From: Cervus elaphus
Taxonomy: Eukaryota; Chordata; Mammalia; Artiodactyla; Cervidae
Length of the DNA: 64,000 nt
Reading direction: 5' to 3'
Assembly: GCF_910594005.1 (NCBI RefSeq)
Contig: NC_057823.1
Span: 57,720,015-57,784,014 of the forward strand
This document shows positions 10,017 through 20,629 of the stretch, piece by piece. The stretch's first letter is position 1, and the number at the start of each line of letters is the position of its first letter. The translations under genes and the position numbers were made by a program. The notes beneath the pieces are model-generated. The model ran no database searches. It worked only from the letters and a program-made list of their open reading frames with translations, and was not told where the DNA came from.

Positions 10017-10611
10017 AAAAGCCTAGCAGCTAGGAAGGTGGACAGCCTGTGCCACCCAAGAACAAACCTCACCTTGTAAGTCATCTGGCGCTTTGCCCAG
10101 GCCTGTTTGTGCTTGTATCCTTTTTCTACCCTTAGTCTGCCCCTCCCTGTAATGGAAGGTGAGGTACAGTTGAGCCCTGAAAGGACTGTTTACCAGGCTA
10201 CCAAGGTATCTGACTTCTGATTGGATTTGAACAAGAGGGGCTAGTGAGAGACTAGAGGGTGGAGACAAGATAAAAACCAGGCTCTTCTCTCTTCTGTGAT
10301 TGTTGAATACCCTCCCTAGCAGGCTAAATCTCTTCTGTGCTATCAGGTCACTCCAGTAAAACCTTTAGAAGTTCACTTCTATCAGGTGACCTGGTCCAGT
10401 AGTACCATCTCCTCCCTGTGTCCCACCAGCCGGTTTCCCTCTGCTGCTTATACCTCACTGTGACAGGTTTGATCCTCAGTAAACACCTCACCTGGGTATC
10501 CAATGCCTGTTACAAATTTCATCTCTTATAAATACTAGAAGTAATTTTTGTGTTCCTATTTACATGATGAATGACACACAGATTATCAAAACTCTAGATC
10601 ATATATCTCAT
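10017..10611. other. Unassigned; LTR- or promoter-like features
   Basis: No known element is recognised. The stretch is more GC-rich than its surroundings. It has a CTGATTGG (CAAT-type) motif at 10217-10224 and an ATAAAAA (TATA-type) motif at 10270-10276 about 45 bp downstream, followed by pyrimidine-rich CTCTTCTCTCTTCTG. That spacing is seen in LTRs and Pol II promoters, but no open reading frame or LTR ends were found. Confidence 0.3.
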
Positions 10612-10702
10612 TGTAATAATAATAATAGCAACTAACATTTGCCAAAAGCCTATTAGATGCCAAATAGGCTGTTCAAAAAATTGGGGGCTCTCAGCAACTC
10701 TT
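10612..10702 (-). mobile_element. MIR SINE, antisense, left part
   Basis: TAATAATAATAATAGCAACT and ACATTTGCCAAAAGCCTATT match the reversed 3' end of MIR. It is interrupted at 10702 by a CHR-2 SINE and resumes at 11631. The last 13 bases (CTCAGCAACTCTT, 10690-10702) are repeated at 11618-11630 as the target duplication. Confidence 0.75.
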
Positions 10703-10948
10703 ATATTTATTTATTTTTGGCTGTACTGTGTCTTCATTCCTGCACGGCCTTTTCTCTAATTACAGCAAGTGGGGGCTACACTCTAGTTGCTTTATGGGGG
10801 CTTCTTATTGTGGTGGCTTCTCTTGTTGCAGAGCATGAGTTCTAAGGCACATGGGTTCAGTAGTTGTGGAGCAAGGACTTAGCTGCTTCAAGGCATATGG
10901 GATCTTCATGGATCAGGGATCGAATTCCTGTCTCCTGTACTGGCAGGT
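10703..10948 (-). mobile_element. CHR-2 type SINE, antisense, left part
   Basis: ATTTATTTATTTTTGGCTGTACTG, then TCTAATTACAGCAAGTGGGGG, then TTCTTATTGTGGTGGCTTCTC, then GGGATCTTCATGGATCAGGG match the reverse complement of the cetartiodactyl tRNA-Glu SINE of the CHR-2 group. It is broken by a BovB after TACTGGCAGGT (10938-10948), which is duplicated on the far side. Confidence 0.88.
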
Positions 10949-11576
10949 ATAGGAGATGGGGAAATAGATGGGGAAACAGTGGAAACAGTGTCAGACTTTA
11001 TTTTTTGGGCTCCAAAATCACTGCAGATGGTAACTGCAGCCATGAAATTAAAAGATGCTTACTCCTTGGAAGGAAAGTTATGACCAACCTAGATAGCATA
11101 TTAAAAAGCAGAGACATTACTTTGCCAACAAAGGTCTGTCTAGTCAAGGCTATGGTTTTTCCAGTGGTCATGTATGGATGTGAGAGTTGGACTGTGAAGA
11201 AAGCTGAGCACCGAAAAATTGATGCTTTTGAACTGTGGTGTTGGAGAAGACTCTTGAGAGTCCCTTGGACTGCAAGGAGATCCAACCAGTCCATCCTAAA
11301 GGAGATCAGTCCTGGGTGTTCATTGGAAGGACTGATGCTGAAGCTGAAACTCCAATACTTTGGCCACTGACTCACTGGAAAAGACCCTGATGCTGGGAGG
11401 GATTGGGGACAGGAGGAGAAGGGGACAGAGGATGAGATGGATGGATGGCATCACTGACTCAATGGGCATGAGTCTGAGTAAACTCCGGGAGTTGGTGATG
11501 GACAGGGAGGCCTGGCATGCTGTGATTCATGGGGTCACAAAGAGTCGGACACGACTGAGCGACTGAACTGACTGAC
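10949..11576 (+). mobile_element. BovB LINE 3' fragment inserted in CHR-2
   Basis: About 630 bp, from ATAGGAGATGGGGAAATAG to the CTGAACTGACTGAC tail. It is flanked by an 11-bp perfect duplication TACTGGCAGGT (10938-10948 and 11577-11587). It lacks a 14-nt segment after TTTGGCCAC near 11366 that most other copies here have, marking a subfamily shared with the copy at 28368. An open frame over 10864-11370 is only the decayed RT C-terminal region. Confidence 0.95.
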
Positions 11577-11587
11577 TACTGGCAGGT

Positions 11588-11617
11588 GGATTCTTTCCCA
11601 CTGAGTTGCTAGAAGCC
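11588..11617 (-). mobile_element. CHR-2 type SINE, antisense, right remnant
   Basis: GGATTCTTTCCCACTGAGTTGC is the reversed tRNA-like head of the CHR-2 element that begins at 10703. It is followed at once by the 13-bp duplication of the MIR target. Confidence 0.85.
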
Positions 11618-11630
11618 CTCAGCAACTCTT

Positions 11631-11720
11631 TTAGGTAGGAGTTTTTGTTCTTCCATCTTACAGATAAAGAAACAAAGGCCTGTGTATTCATGTAATCCCC
11701 CAAATTTTACTAAATATTTA
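11631..11720 (-). mobile_element. MIR SINE, antisense, right part
   Basis: TTAGGTAGGAGTTTTTGTTC and CCATCTTACAGATAAAGAAAC continue the reversed MIR core that stops at 10702, as expected if the intervening 0.93 kb was inserted later. Confidence 0.7.
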
Positions 11721-13239
11721 GAATTACAGTCAAGTCTCAACTGGGCTACTAGGAAGGAATGGAAGAATGACTTTTTAAAATTTAAGCTGAAGTATCATAG
11801 GAGTATCCACCTTTCCAAAAGGCCAACATAGTGCTGCCACCCATATTAAGGAAGATACAGCAAAGGCATGCAAATTTCAGGAACCAAACCATAGCTGTCC
11901 ATTCCAGCTACCACCTTCCACACACAAAATTGCTGTTCTTAGCTAAAATTTTCAGGGTGTTTTATTTTGCTAGGAAGGCAGCAATCCCATGCACTCTGTT
12001 ATATCTAAATCAAATGGGATATACAAAGAATGATAAGATAACTGCCCACCTAGTCTTACAGCAAATTCTTGAAAAAGGAGGGCTTCTGAGAATAAGGTTA
12101 ATGACACACTTTCATATACCACAAACTCCATTGCAGTGCTCAAGGATTCCTTGGTGTGGGACTAAAGGATTAGAGTTTCCCTAATAATGTCAACTGAAGC
12201 AAGTGGTATCCACCCATGCTCTTTCTGAATCTTTTCTCCAGTATTGCAGAATTGTCTCATGTGGGAAACCAGCTCCATCAATGATTAAAGGTGTTTATTC
12301 ATGAAATTACTTTGGTTTCTCAAAGCTGAGCTCCACTGTGGATGATAAGCATGCCACCAGAGTCCAGGTGTCAGAATTTAAAGCATCTCAACTTTCACCA
12401 GAGCGGTACTTTATGTTCATTATCCTGAAAATGTGTGTGAAATATATACCACTGCCTTTTTGTCAATACCATTTTTATCACCGCCAAAAACCAATTTAAT
12501 AAGCTCAGTTCATCAGCCCTATCCCTTTGATTGCTTCTTTTCCCAAAGGGAAATATAATCCATTTTTAACCATTCGGATATTTAAAGGATTCTTTTATGT
12601 GCAGTCTCAGTTCATTATTAATAAAATACATTTTATTCTTCTGTTCCATTTACTCTGGTTACATGCTGGATTGGATTTAAGATGCAATGTCTCATTGGAT
12701 TTTGAGCCAGGAAATAGTTTTCCTGAGGGCTCCCTCAGCTACCTGCACTAGGCATTTCCTGCCTGTACTTGCCGCCTGTCAAAACCCATCAAGTCACAAC
12801 TGCATTGTCTACATAGAAGAGTGAAGCCAAGTGCTGAAACGTGAGTGACCTAGGAGATAGGTTAGCCTAAAGAGGATAATTCACACTTAGATAATTCATA
12901 CAAAAGATACACCTTTCCCAATGCTTGTCACAATATCCCTGTTTTGTGCTAATAATATGCCTGTTTTGCTAATGAGTGATGCTGAAAGAGCAATGTTAGG
13001 AGAAATTTGCCTTGCTTGTTTAAATTACTGTAAATAGACAACAAAAATATGTTGCAGTTTAGAATAACTGTACCATAGTCTGAAAAGACAGAGAAATGAG
13101 AAGAACAAATATGCTGACTTCTTTGTTTCCCATTATTTCCTCTCTAGTTTTGAGGGTAGACATATGCTATAATCCAATTATGCATTTGACTTGGCTCAGA
13201 AGGTTAACTCGGGTAAAATGGCCAGTGTCATTGTTACTG
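11721..13239. other. No recognised feature
   Basis: About 1.5 kb without an element I can name. The open frame at about 11831-12184 (plus, no ATG at its start) is the longest here and shows no domain. No coding or RNA gene call is justified. Confidence 0.45.
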
Positions 13240-13495
13240 ACATTAACTGTCGTCTGCTGAGCACCATCTCCATGCCCTGTACTGTGCTAAACACTTTGAC
13301 GCATCTCAATTCATTCTCACTTTACTCCCAAAAGTCACTATTATTAGCCCAATTTTTAGAGATGAAAAACTGAGGTTCAGAGAGGTTAGATAAAGTGATC
13401 AAGGTCTCACCACTCTTTAGTTTAAGAATTGAAATTAAAAGCAGATGCTCCTGGTTTCCAGCCCGAGTCCACACTATTATTACCTCCTTTTAATA
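13240..13495 (-). mobile_element. MIR SINE, antisense
   Basis: Nearly complete: CTGCTGAGCACC, CTGTACTGTGCTAAACACTT, GACGCATCTCAATTCATTCTC, AGAGATGAAAAACTGAGGTTC and AGAGAGGTTAGATAAAGTG, then a CCAGCCCGAGTCCACACTATT end. The orientation is the reverse complement of the MIR consensus. Confidence 0.85.
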
Positions 13496-14183
13496 AGTCA
13501 ATATAGCAGAGCAGCTATGTTACTATTTGCCACTGAGTGGGAAGAGACCTTTTAGTAATCAGAACATATAATAAAACCATTCAATCGCTCTTATTTATAA
13601 AGACTTTCTTTTTAAAGTTACTAATGGGAAAGAGAAGTCACCTATTAATGAGAATTCAGAGTTAGGCAACATGAACTCCACTGAGAGAGATGCTAATTTA
13701 GATAGCATTAATACTCCGAAATTTCTTCCTGGGTAGCTGATTATGGCTACAGAAGCCACTCAAAACTGCCCATTCCACCTTCTGAAACTATGCTATGCAA
13801 ACAATGCCCAGGTAATTTTTATTATCCAATATCAATACCAGTTTATGATCAAAAAGACATTTTGCTTCTTTACTGACAGATCCCCCTTAAGATGCTTTAC
13901 TTCCTTCTTCATTTACTCCAAGAACCCTATTTTGTTGTATCGAACATGAGCGGGAAGGGAAAGCACTGAGGTTCAGATGTTTATTTAAACTTGTCCAGTC
14001 ACAGCAATTGTCCGCTCTGTAAGACTAAGTTTTTGAAGCTTTAATTTGCCAAGATTTTTGTCTTACAGAAGAAATACAAATTTATCTCTGTGCTTAAAAG
14101 ACCTCTCCATGGTGAGATGATTTGTGCTGCCCTCCTTTCCACAGAGATAAATTAAGGCATTGACACATAATCTAGAAGGCACT
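13496..14183. other. No recognised feature
   Basis: Unassigned. The short open frame at 13743-13949 (plus) has no recognisable domain. Confidence 0.45.
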
Positions 14184-14194
14184 GTCCTATGTAA

Positions 14195-14456
14195 GGAGAA
14201 GGCAATGGCACCCCACCCCAGTACTCTTGCCTGGTAAGTCCCATAGATGGAGGAGCCTGGTGACTGCAGTCCATGTGGTCGTGAAGAGTCGGACATGACT
14301 GAGCGACTTCACTTTCACTTTTCACTTTCATGCATTGGAGAAGGAAATGGCAACCCACTCCAGTGTTCTTGCCTGGAGAATCCCAGGGATGGGGTAGCCT
14401 GGTGGGCTGCCATCTCTGGGGTCGGATACAACTGAAGTGACTTAGCAGCAGCAGCA
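14195..14456 (+). mobile_element. Bov-A2 SINE (dimeric Bov-A)
   Basis: Two Bov-A monomers in tandem (GGAGAAGGCAATGGCACCCC at 14195 and GGAGAAGGAAATGGCAACCC at 14337) are joined by the CACTTTCACTTTTCACTTTC linker. It ends in (GCA)n. It is flanked by GTCCTATGTAA (14184-14194) and GTCCTGTGTAA (14457-14467), a target duplication with one mismatch. Confidence 0.95.
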
Positions 14457-14467
14457 GTCCTGTGTAA

Positions 14468-15429
14468 TAGAGACCTCATGTGTAGGCAGGCTGATTGTGG
14501 CTTTGACTTCATCATCCCCAACAGGATACATATGTACATTGAATTCAAGATTTATTTTGATTGATTTCTGTTTGTGTGCAAAACATGTTACAGTTTGAGG
14601 TCTACTGAAAATAAATATTTATTTGCATATGTATGTCTATTATGAATAAATATTAATAATTCCTGGCCCTTCTTTGTGAATTGCTGAAATCATTTGAAAA
14701 CAGCCAAAAATATCTACAGGATCAAAAACAGTATATCTGGAAATAATGTTAATCATAGTAAGTTTCCTTACCCTTCCGCAGCCCATTGGAAAGTACTAAG
14801 CACAAGGGTTACATTTCATTATCCCCAAATATCTTGTGTGTAACTGGATACCAGGCTGTCTCTTTCATGAGGACCTCTTCAGGGCTTGGGGTAATAAGGA
14901 TTCAGCTCTCTACGTGGAAACCTGGTTAATCTGGCTCTTTATAACTTCCTTTTGATCTAATGCATTGCCTTCCTCTCAGACACAATTCCCTCATGGCTCC
15001 ACCAAAATAAGAAGTCTACTCAACACAGTGAGTCTGAAGACCTGAACATACACTCAGCACCAACACGCTTTATACTGGCATATGGCACTTCCAAACACTC
15101 TCTCCCTGCCTGGTAAAACAAGAAAACGGATTCAAATTAGATCTGAAAATTTCAATTAATACATACTATTTCAGTAACTATTTACTAGGAACCAGCATTA
15201 TGGTTGACACTGGGAATATAATATTCATAGAGACAAACACCAACTTTATGAAACTTCTGCAGTTTTACAGCTTTACAAATGTATATATTTATATATCATT
15301 AGGAATACATTTAGTCCAATACCTCATAAGACTTATACATTGCTATCAAAAAAAAAAAAGCAGCTCATTAACAAGTGCATAATTAATGAATAGTGGTAAA
15401 TTGTTAAGAAAGGTATAAACAGAGTGCTG
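14468..15429. other. Mostly unassigned
   Basis: Contains an A12 run at 15348-15359 and, around 15175-15265, a weak block of the CTATTTACTAGG...CACTGGGAATA type seen in very old dispersed repeats. No gene is recognised. Confidence 0.4.
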
Positions 15430-15870
15430 TAGTGTCAATTAAAGAAGAGCTTCTCCTCTAGAGTGGTTCTCAGGGAGGGCTCAAAAGAAGAAACAGCAAG
15501 CATCTGAAAACCAGCAGAGAAGAGAGGAACAACAAAGGAAAAAAATGTGTGCTAAGCCTTCAAAGCTGGAAAGGGCTTGCTTGAGGACCTGTAAGAAACT
15601 TAGGCACAACTAGAACACAGATGATCAGAGGGAGAATGGCTTCAAGGTCAACTAGAAGTTCAGCAAGGGCTAAAGCACAAGCGTCTGGGAAGCCACAGTA
15701 ATGTGGGTTTGACTCTAAGTCCCACGGGAAGCCATTCAGGAGTTTTAAGTAGAGAAGATGAATGAGCCAACTTGCATTTTCAGAAGACTTCTCTGGCTGC
15801 TACGTGGAAAATAGATTTAAAAAGAGTCAAGAGCAAAAGTTTTCAAGAAAGTCAGAGTGATGGTTAAATA
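15430..15870 (-). mobile_element. L2 LINE fragment, antisense
   Basis: The later part matches reversed L2 well: CCCACGGGAAGCCATTCAGG, AGTTTTAAGTAGAGAAGATG, then CAGAAGACTTCTCTGGCTGC and TACGTGGAAAATAG. The upstream part is more diverged. Confidence 0.6.
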
Positions 15871-16704
15871 CACATTGTTGAGATAATGACATTAAGTTCC
15901 TTCTCCTTAGGTCGATGTGAATCCCAATTCTCTCCTTAGGAGCAAAGAATATAGACACGCACAAAGCATGTTTTTCAACAAAGAATGGGACTGACTACTA
16001 TCTTCTAATTGATTTTTCTCTTTTAACCAGTTATTCAAATGGCCAGCCAACATAAAGGGACACAGGAGAAGACTGAAATGTAAAACCAGGAATTAATTTA
16101 AAGCTATCTTAGCATTTACTAATTGCCCACTAAGTGCCTGGAACCATGGTAGGGCTCAGATGACTCTTTCTACAAAGAATCCAAGCTAACAGGGAATCTA
16201 GACTTAGTAATACAAACAATTTGTAATGCACAGAGGGAAATATCACTTATTGGAGATGCTTATAAGGTGCCAGGAGATCTCTGTGGATACTGTGGATGGC
16301 ACTGTGAGAGGAAAGCACCCTACCCTCTCCTGTCACAAACTCCCATCCAAGGCCATGATGAAACAGACAGTTCCAGAAATCCACAGGTGTTCTCAACTTC
16401 CACCTATGAAGCAGTCAGATTGACTACAACCAAAGGAGGGACTTTGAACTTTAAGATCATGTTTCAAGTCATAAGTTATATAAGCTTAGCTATTTCCCCC
16501 AAAACCGCAATCTGTTCAAGTTTGTTGATGGTGAGTTGCAGAAGTTCCTTGGTTATGGAATATAACTGACTGGAAAATGTCAATATTCCTGCCCACTTAA
16601 TTCAGATCCTCAAAAACTAGACTAGTTCCTGCCAGTAAATTTCGTACCATAATAAGTTTTGTATCATGCTTACTAAAAGAATAGCACAAGAACAAGGGAA
16701 CATT
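15871..16704. other. No recognised feature
   Basis: Unassigned, apart from a weak TTACTAATTGCCCACTAAGTGCCTGG block near 16115 typical of old MIR/L2-class repeats. Overlapping short frames at 16226-16569 are in two different frames and not gene-like. Confidence 0.4.
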
Positions 16705-16950
16705 TTTTAATACAATGTTTATCGAATCTTTGTGTGCTTACCACACACAAAGCACTATTCTAACTGCTTTATATTATTAACTCACTCAATCCTATGTCAG
16801 CTCTGTGTTAGAACTCATATTAACCCATTTCATAGATGAGAAAAGATGAGGCCTAGAGAGACTGAATAACTTCCTGAGGTCACATAGCTAACAAGAGGAG
16901 GAGCTAAGATCAGGAGGAAAGAAGTCTGGCTTCCAGACTTTAGACTAGCC
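16705..16950 (-). mobile_element. MIR SINE, antisense
   Basis: CAAAGCACTATTCTAACTGC, TATTATTAACTCACTCAATCC, CATAGATGAGAAAAGATGAGG and GAGGTCACATAGCTAACAAGAG occur in the order of the reversed MIR, ending near AAGTCTGGCTTCCAG. It is close to full length. Confidence 0.85.
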
Positions 16951-17554
16951 AGAACTATCAAGAAAAGCTGGGTATCCATAGGTTCTGTTTTTGGTGATAT
17001 ACTAAGAGAAGGTTGGCGCTCTATCTCATGCATCAGCATTTCTGAAAACTTGTGGGGCTCAGGTCTCTAAGAGATGAGAAGATATCAAAGCCAGAACAAT
17101 TTCTGCCAGCGGTGGATTCAGTCATGACACTTTCCTATAAACCATAACCTTTTAGAAGTTACATCTTAAACTTTGTTAAAATACGCAAAAACATTTTTGA
17201 ATAAGGAAATCTTATAAAATGAAAAGCATCATTTTCCTCTCAAAGTGAAAGTAAACAGGTTTTCTTGCCGTTGCTGTCTTGATTGACTGAAAGCCCAAAA
17301 TGTATTATTTCCCAGCATAATCCCATAGAGAAGAGGAACATTTCCCTCAGGTAAATGCTTTGGAGAGAGTTTCTTACCAGCTGAGTGCTCAGAGGCCTCC
17401 CTCTGCCTGCAAACTACAAAATAACAAAAAAAGAGGGGGCAGAAAAGAATCCTGAGACAAATAGCCAAGTAATTGGAGAAGGGGGGAGGCAAACTAGAGT
17501 GGTCTGACAGGACAGGACTTCATTTTACTAAGGAAAAATAAAAATAATTCTTAC
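16951..17554. other. No recognised feature
   Basis: Unassigned. A minus-strand open frame at 17229-17492 has no recognisable domain. Confidence 0.45.
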
Positions 17555-17790
17555 TTGTGTTTGGTGCCTTAAAGTTTAGAGAGTGGTTTCATATTCAGGC
17601 ATTACATTATTTTACAAGGGACTTCAAATACCCCTGTGGAAAAAGCAGGGTAGGATTAGACCTGTTTTTCTAATGAGAAACCTAAAATTGGAGGAAATTA
17701 AGTAGCTTGCTGAAGACCATACCAGTGGAGATGAAGCCAGTATTCAAACTTTGGTCTTACAAAATTTTTCTTTCTCATTTACCTTGCTTG
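17555..17790 (-). mobile_element. MIR-class SINE, antisense
   Basis: TTTTCTAATGAGAAACCTAAAATTGG, then AAGTAGCTTGCTGAAGACCAT, then a CCAGTGGAGATGAAGCC and CAGTATTCAAAC order match the reversed MIR middle and head. More diverged than the copy at 16705. Confidence 0.55.
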
Positions 17791-17924
17791 CCTCTGTACT
17801 GATGGACTCTGGCTGCCTAAGATGATTAGGTTTTTCTAGTTTTGTTTTTTTTTTTTCCCTACTCCCTTACATCAAAGGAAAGGGAGGAAAAAGCACCAAA
17901 ACTAAAACTGGGGTGCATATATTT

Positions 17925-18040
17925 TTTTATAATTAGAGTTTTTGTCTTTTCTGGATATATACCCAGGAGTGAGATGGCCGGATCATATGCTAACTCTAGT
18001 TTTAGTTTTCTCCAGAGTGGCTATACCAATTCACATTAAA
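17925..18040 (-). mobile_element. L1 5' inverted segment (twin priming)
   Basis: TGGATATATACCCAGGAGTG, AGATGGCCGGATCATATGC and CTCCAGAGTGGCTATACCAATTC are the reverse complement of an L1 ORF2 3' segment. It joins directly to a plus-strand L1 3' UTR at about 18041. This is the classic product of twin priming, where the upstream part of the cDNA is inverted. Confidence 0.75.
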
Positions 18041-18357
18041 ACAGAAATATACTCACAGACATAGGAAACAAAGTTATGACTACCAAACTGGAAATGGGAA
18101 GAGGCGGGTAATAAATTAGGAACTGGGGATTAATATACACACACTACTATATATGAAATAAACAACAAAGATCTACTGTATAGCACTGGTAACTATATTC
18201 ACTATCTTGTAGAATAATAACCTTTAATGGAAAAGAATCTGAAAAAGAATAAATACATATATAGAATATAAGTATGTGTAACTGAATCTCTTTGCTATAC
18301 TCTTGAAACTACAACAATATTGTAAACCAACTATACTTCATTAAAAAAAAAAAAACT
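18041..18357 (+). mobile_element. Ruminant L1 3' UTR, sense
   Basis: CTCACAGACATAGGAAACAAAG, CTACTGTATAGCACTGG, CTGAATCTCTTTGCTATACTC and TGTAAACCAACTATACTTCATT are the terminal block of a cetartiodactyl L1 family, ending in a short poly(A) (about 18344-18355). Related copies are at 32385, 33597 (minus) and 54170. Confidence 0.88.
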
Positions 18358-18534
18358 GATACTGGGAAAGCTTTGTTTGCAGTTAGAGAAAAGTCACTAG
18401 CAATGGCCTATTGGGAATTCTATATACAATTAGAATTGTCAGCTTTCCCCTTCAGATATGATGGAATGACTGGTCCCACACTAGCCTTCTCAAGATAATG
18501 TGAAACATGTCTTTACAAACATTTGAAAAACAGA

Positions 18535-19777
18535 CAGTACATAATTCAAAACTCAATATTATTAAGATGTCAATTCTCCCCCAAATTGATGAACACAATC
18601 CCAATCAAAGTCCCAGCATTCTTCTTGGTATAAATAGACAAGATGATTCTAAACTTCATATGAAAATGCAAAGAACCTAGAATATACACGATAACCTTGG
18701 GAAAAAGGAGAAAAAAGATGGAGGATGATACTATCTTTACTTACTTTAAAGCTATAGTAATAAAACCATGTGGTATTAGAATAAAGATAGACATAAAGAT
18801 CAATGAACTAGAAGTCCAGAAAAAGAACCACACACACAAAGTCAACTGAGTCCTGACAATCGGATAAAGATAAATTAAGGGAAAAAGGATTATCTTTTCA
18901 ACAGGCAGTAATAGCACAATTGTATATCTACATGAAAAATAGTAACCTCAACCCCCTTCCACATACTACAGAGGAAAAAATAACAGAAATCAATCACAGA
19001 ACTAATCATAAAAACTATGATATATAACTTTCAAAGAGGTGCCAACATTGTGGCAAGGATTTTTTACAGACAGAAGACAAAAAAAAAAAAAAAAATTGCT
19101 AACTTGAAAAACATAGAACTTGATGCATTGGAGTTTATCAAAAATAAAACAGCTGTTTTTCAAAAGACATAAGTAAGAAAATGAAAATGTAAGCCAAGAA
19201 CTGGGAGAAAATGTCTGCAATACATATACTGACAAAGAATTTGCATTCATAATCTATGAAGCACTCTTAGAATGCTACAATAAGATAATAAACTGTCCAA
19301 TAAAAATGGTCAAAGAGTTGAACACATAATTTTCAAAAAATAAATATATGTATGGCCAAAGGCAGTTAAAAACATTCTCTAAATCTTTAGTCATCAGGGA
19401 AGGGCAATGAAAAATCAATATGCATATAGTGAAACAGCTAAAATCAAAAGGACTGATGGCAGATATTAGTGAGAATGTGGAGTAAAAAGACCTTTTACAC
19501 ATTGCTTGTGCAAATGGAAAAGAGTTTAGCTGCTTTGGAAAGCATTTTGACAGTATATTTTAAAGTGAAACATACATTTACCATTTGATCCAGCAGCATA
19601 CTCCTAAGTATTTATCCAAGATAAGTGAAAACCCATCAACTTTTACATAAGTTTTCATAGCAATTTTATTTATAGTAGTCAAGAACAGGAAACATCCCAG
19701 GTGTCCATTAACAGAAGAAAGGAAAAACAGATCTAATAAATTCTTAAAATGGAATAATAATCAGCAATAAAAAGGAA
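18535..19777 (+). mobile_element. Ancient L1, ORF2 3' portion, sense
   Basis: Successive blocks match old mammalian L1 ORF2: CAATCCCAATCAAAGTCCCAG, AAGCTATAGTAATAAAACCATG, CATTTGATCCAGCAGCATAC, TTATTTATAGTAGTCAAGAAC and CAGGTGTCCATTAAC. Frames are destroyed by stops and indels, and it contains an A17 run at 19079-19095. It is interrupted by Bov-A at 19778. Confidence 0.85.
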
Positions 19778-19905
19778 AGCGAAAGTGTTAGTCACTCAGT
19801 CTGTCTGGCTCTTTGAGACATCATGGACTATAGCCCACCAGGTTCCTCTGTCCATGGGATTCTCCAGGCAAGAATACTGGAGGGGGTTGCTTTTCCCTTC
19901 TCCTG
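19778..19905 (-). mobile_element. Bov-A monomer SINE, antisense
   Basis: A single Bov-A unit (GTTAGTCACTCAGTCTGTCTGG to TTGCTTTTCCCTTCTCCTG). Target duplications AATAAAAAGGAA (19766-19777) and AATAAAAATGAA (19906-19917) differ at one base. It inserted into the A-rich end of the L1 sequence. Confidence 0.93.
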
Positions 19906-19999
19906 AATAAAAATGAATGAACTATTTAATAGCAAATGAGTTAGTTCAGATTCCCTAAGAAGCAAACAATAAGATGAAATTAAACATGATGGGAGGATT
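19906..19999 (+). mobile_element. L1 continuation, then unassigned old sequence
   Basis: The first 25 bases (AATAAAAATGAATGAACTATT) continue the interrupted L1. The following segment (from about 19931) is not L1-like and may be a separate old insertion. Confidence 0.4.
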
Positions 20000-20332
20000 T
20001 CCCTGGCAGTCCAGTGGTTAAGAATCTGCCTTGCAATGCAAGGGACACCGGTTCAATCCCTAGTCTGGGAAGATTTCACATGCTGTGGGACAACTGAGCC
20101 TGAGCACCACAGCTACTTAAACCCACGTGCTTAGAGCCCGTGTTCCACATAAAGAGAAGTCACCTCAATGAGAATCCCTCCACAGCAACTAGAGACTGGC
20201 CCCCACTGGCTGCAACTAAAGAAAGCCCTGGCACAGCAAGGAAGACCCAGAGCAGCCAAAATAAATAAATATTTAAAATAAATAAACAAACAACAATGGA
20301 CGACTTCTTGATGAAAACACCTTTAGAGAAAA
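20000..20332 (+). mobile_element. CHR-1 type SINE with extra 3' sequence
   Basis: The head reads TCCCTGGCAGTCCAGTGGTTAAG with a B box GGTTCAATCC. The body contains CTGTGGGACAACTGAGCCTG and GCAACTAAAGAAAGCCCTGG, and an AATAAATAAAT tail ends near 20298. An 11-bp perfect repeat ATGGGAGGATT flanks it (19989-19999 and 20333-20343). Between the tail and the right repeat are about 33 bases that are not SINE. Confidence 0.85.
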
Positions 20333-20629
20333 ATGGGAGGATTAGAGGAGGAAGCCAGTGTCAGGAGATGGCTGTTGTGAAGGAAAGAAGAGAAGAATGA
20401 AGATTGTATAAGAAGCATCTTAGACAACGGCAGAGTTCTAAGAAGATTTTGGCCAGGCCAATAGGGCATACTTGAGCCAAAGCTGATGGTCAGAAAGTCC
20501 TTAGAATCTCTCCACAGCAGTGCTCAGCTGGGAGCAGCCTGAAGGACGTAGGACCTCAGCCATGACCACCGTGGTGAACTCAGGGCACAGCAGCCTGGCC
20601 TTTGATCAGTTATGTTCCCCGCAGCCTGA
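20333..20629. other. Unassigned insertion inside an L1
   Basis: Sequence between the CHR-1 element and the resumed L1 3' UTR. It does not resemble L1 and probably belongs with 19931-19999 as an older element split by CHR-1. Family unknown. Confidence 0.35.

Noticed and set aside
10864..11370. 168-codon open frame on the plus strand as a gene
   Set aside because: It begins in a CHR-2 SINE and continues in the BovB RT C-terminal remnant, so it is a chance fusion of repeats.
11831..12184. 117-codon plus-strand frame as a gene
   Set aside because: No ATG at its start, no recognisable domain and no exon signals seen. Chance open frames of this size are expected in 64 kb.
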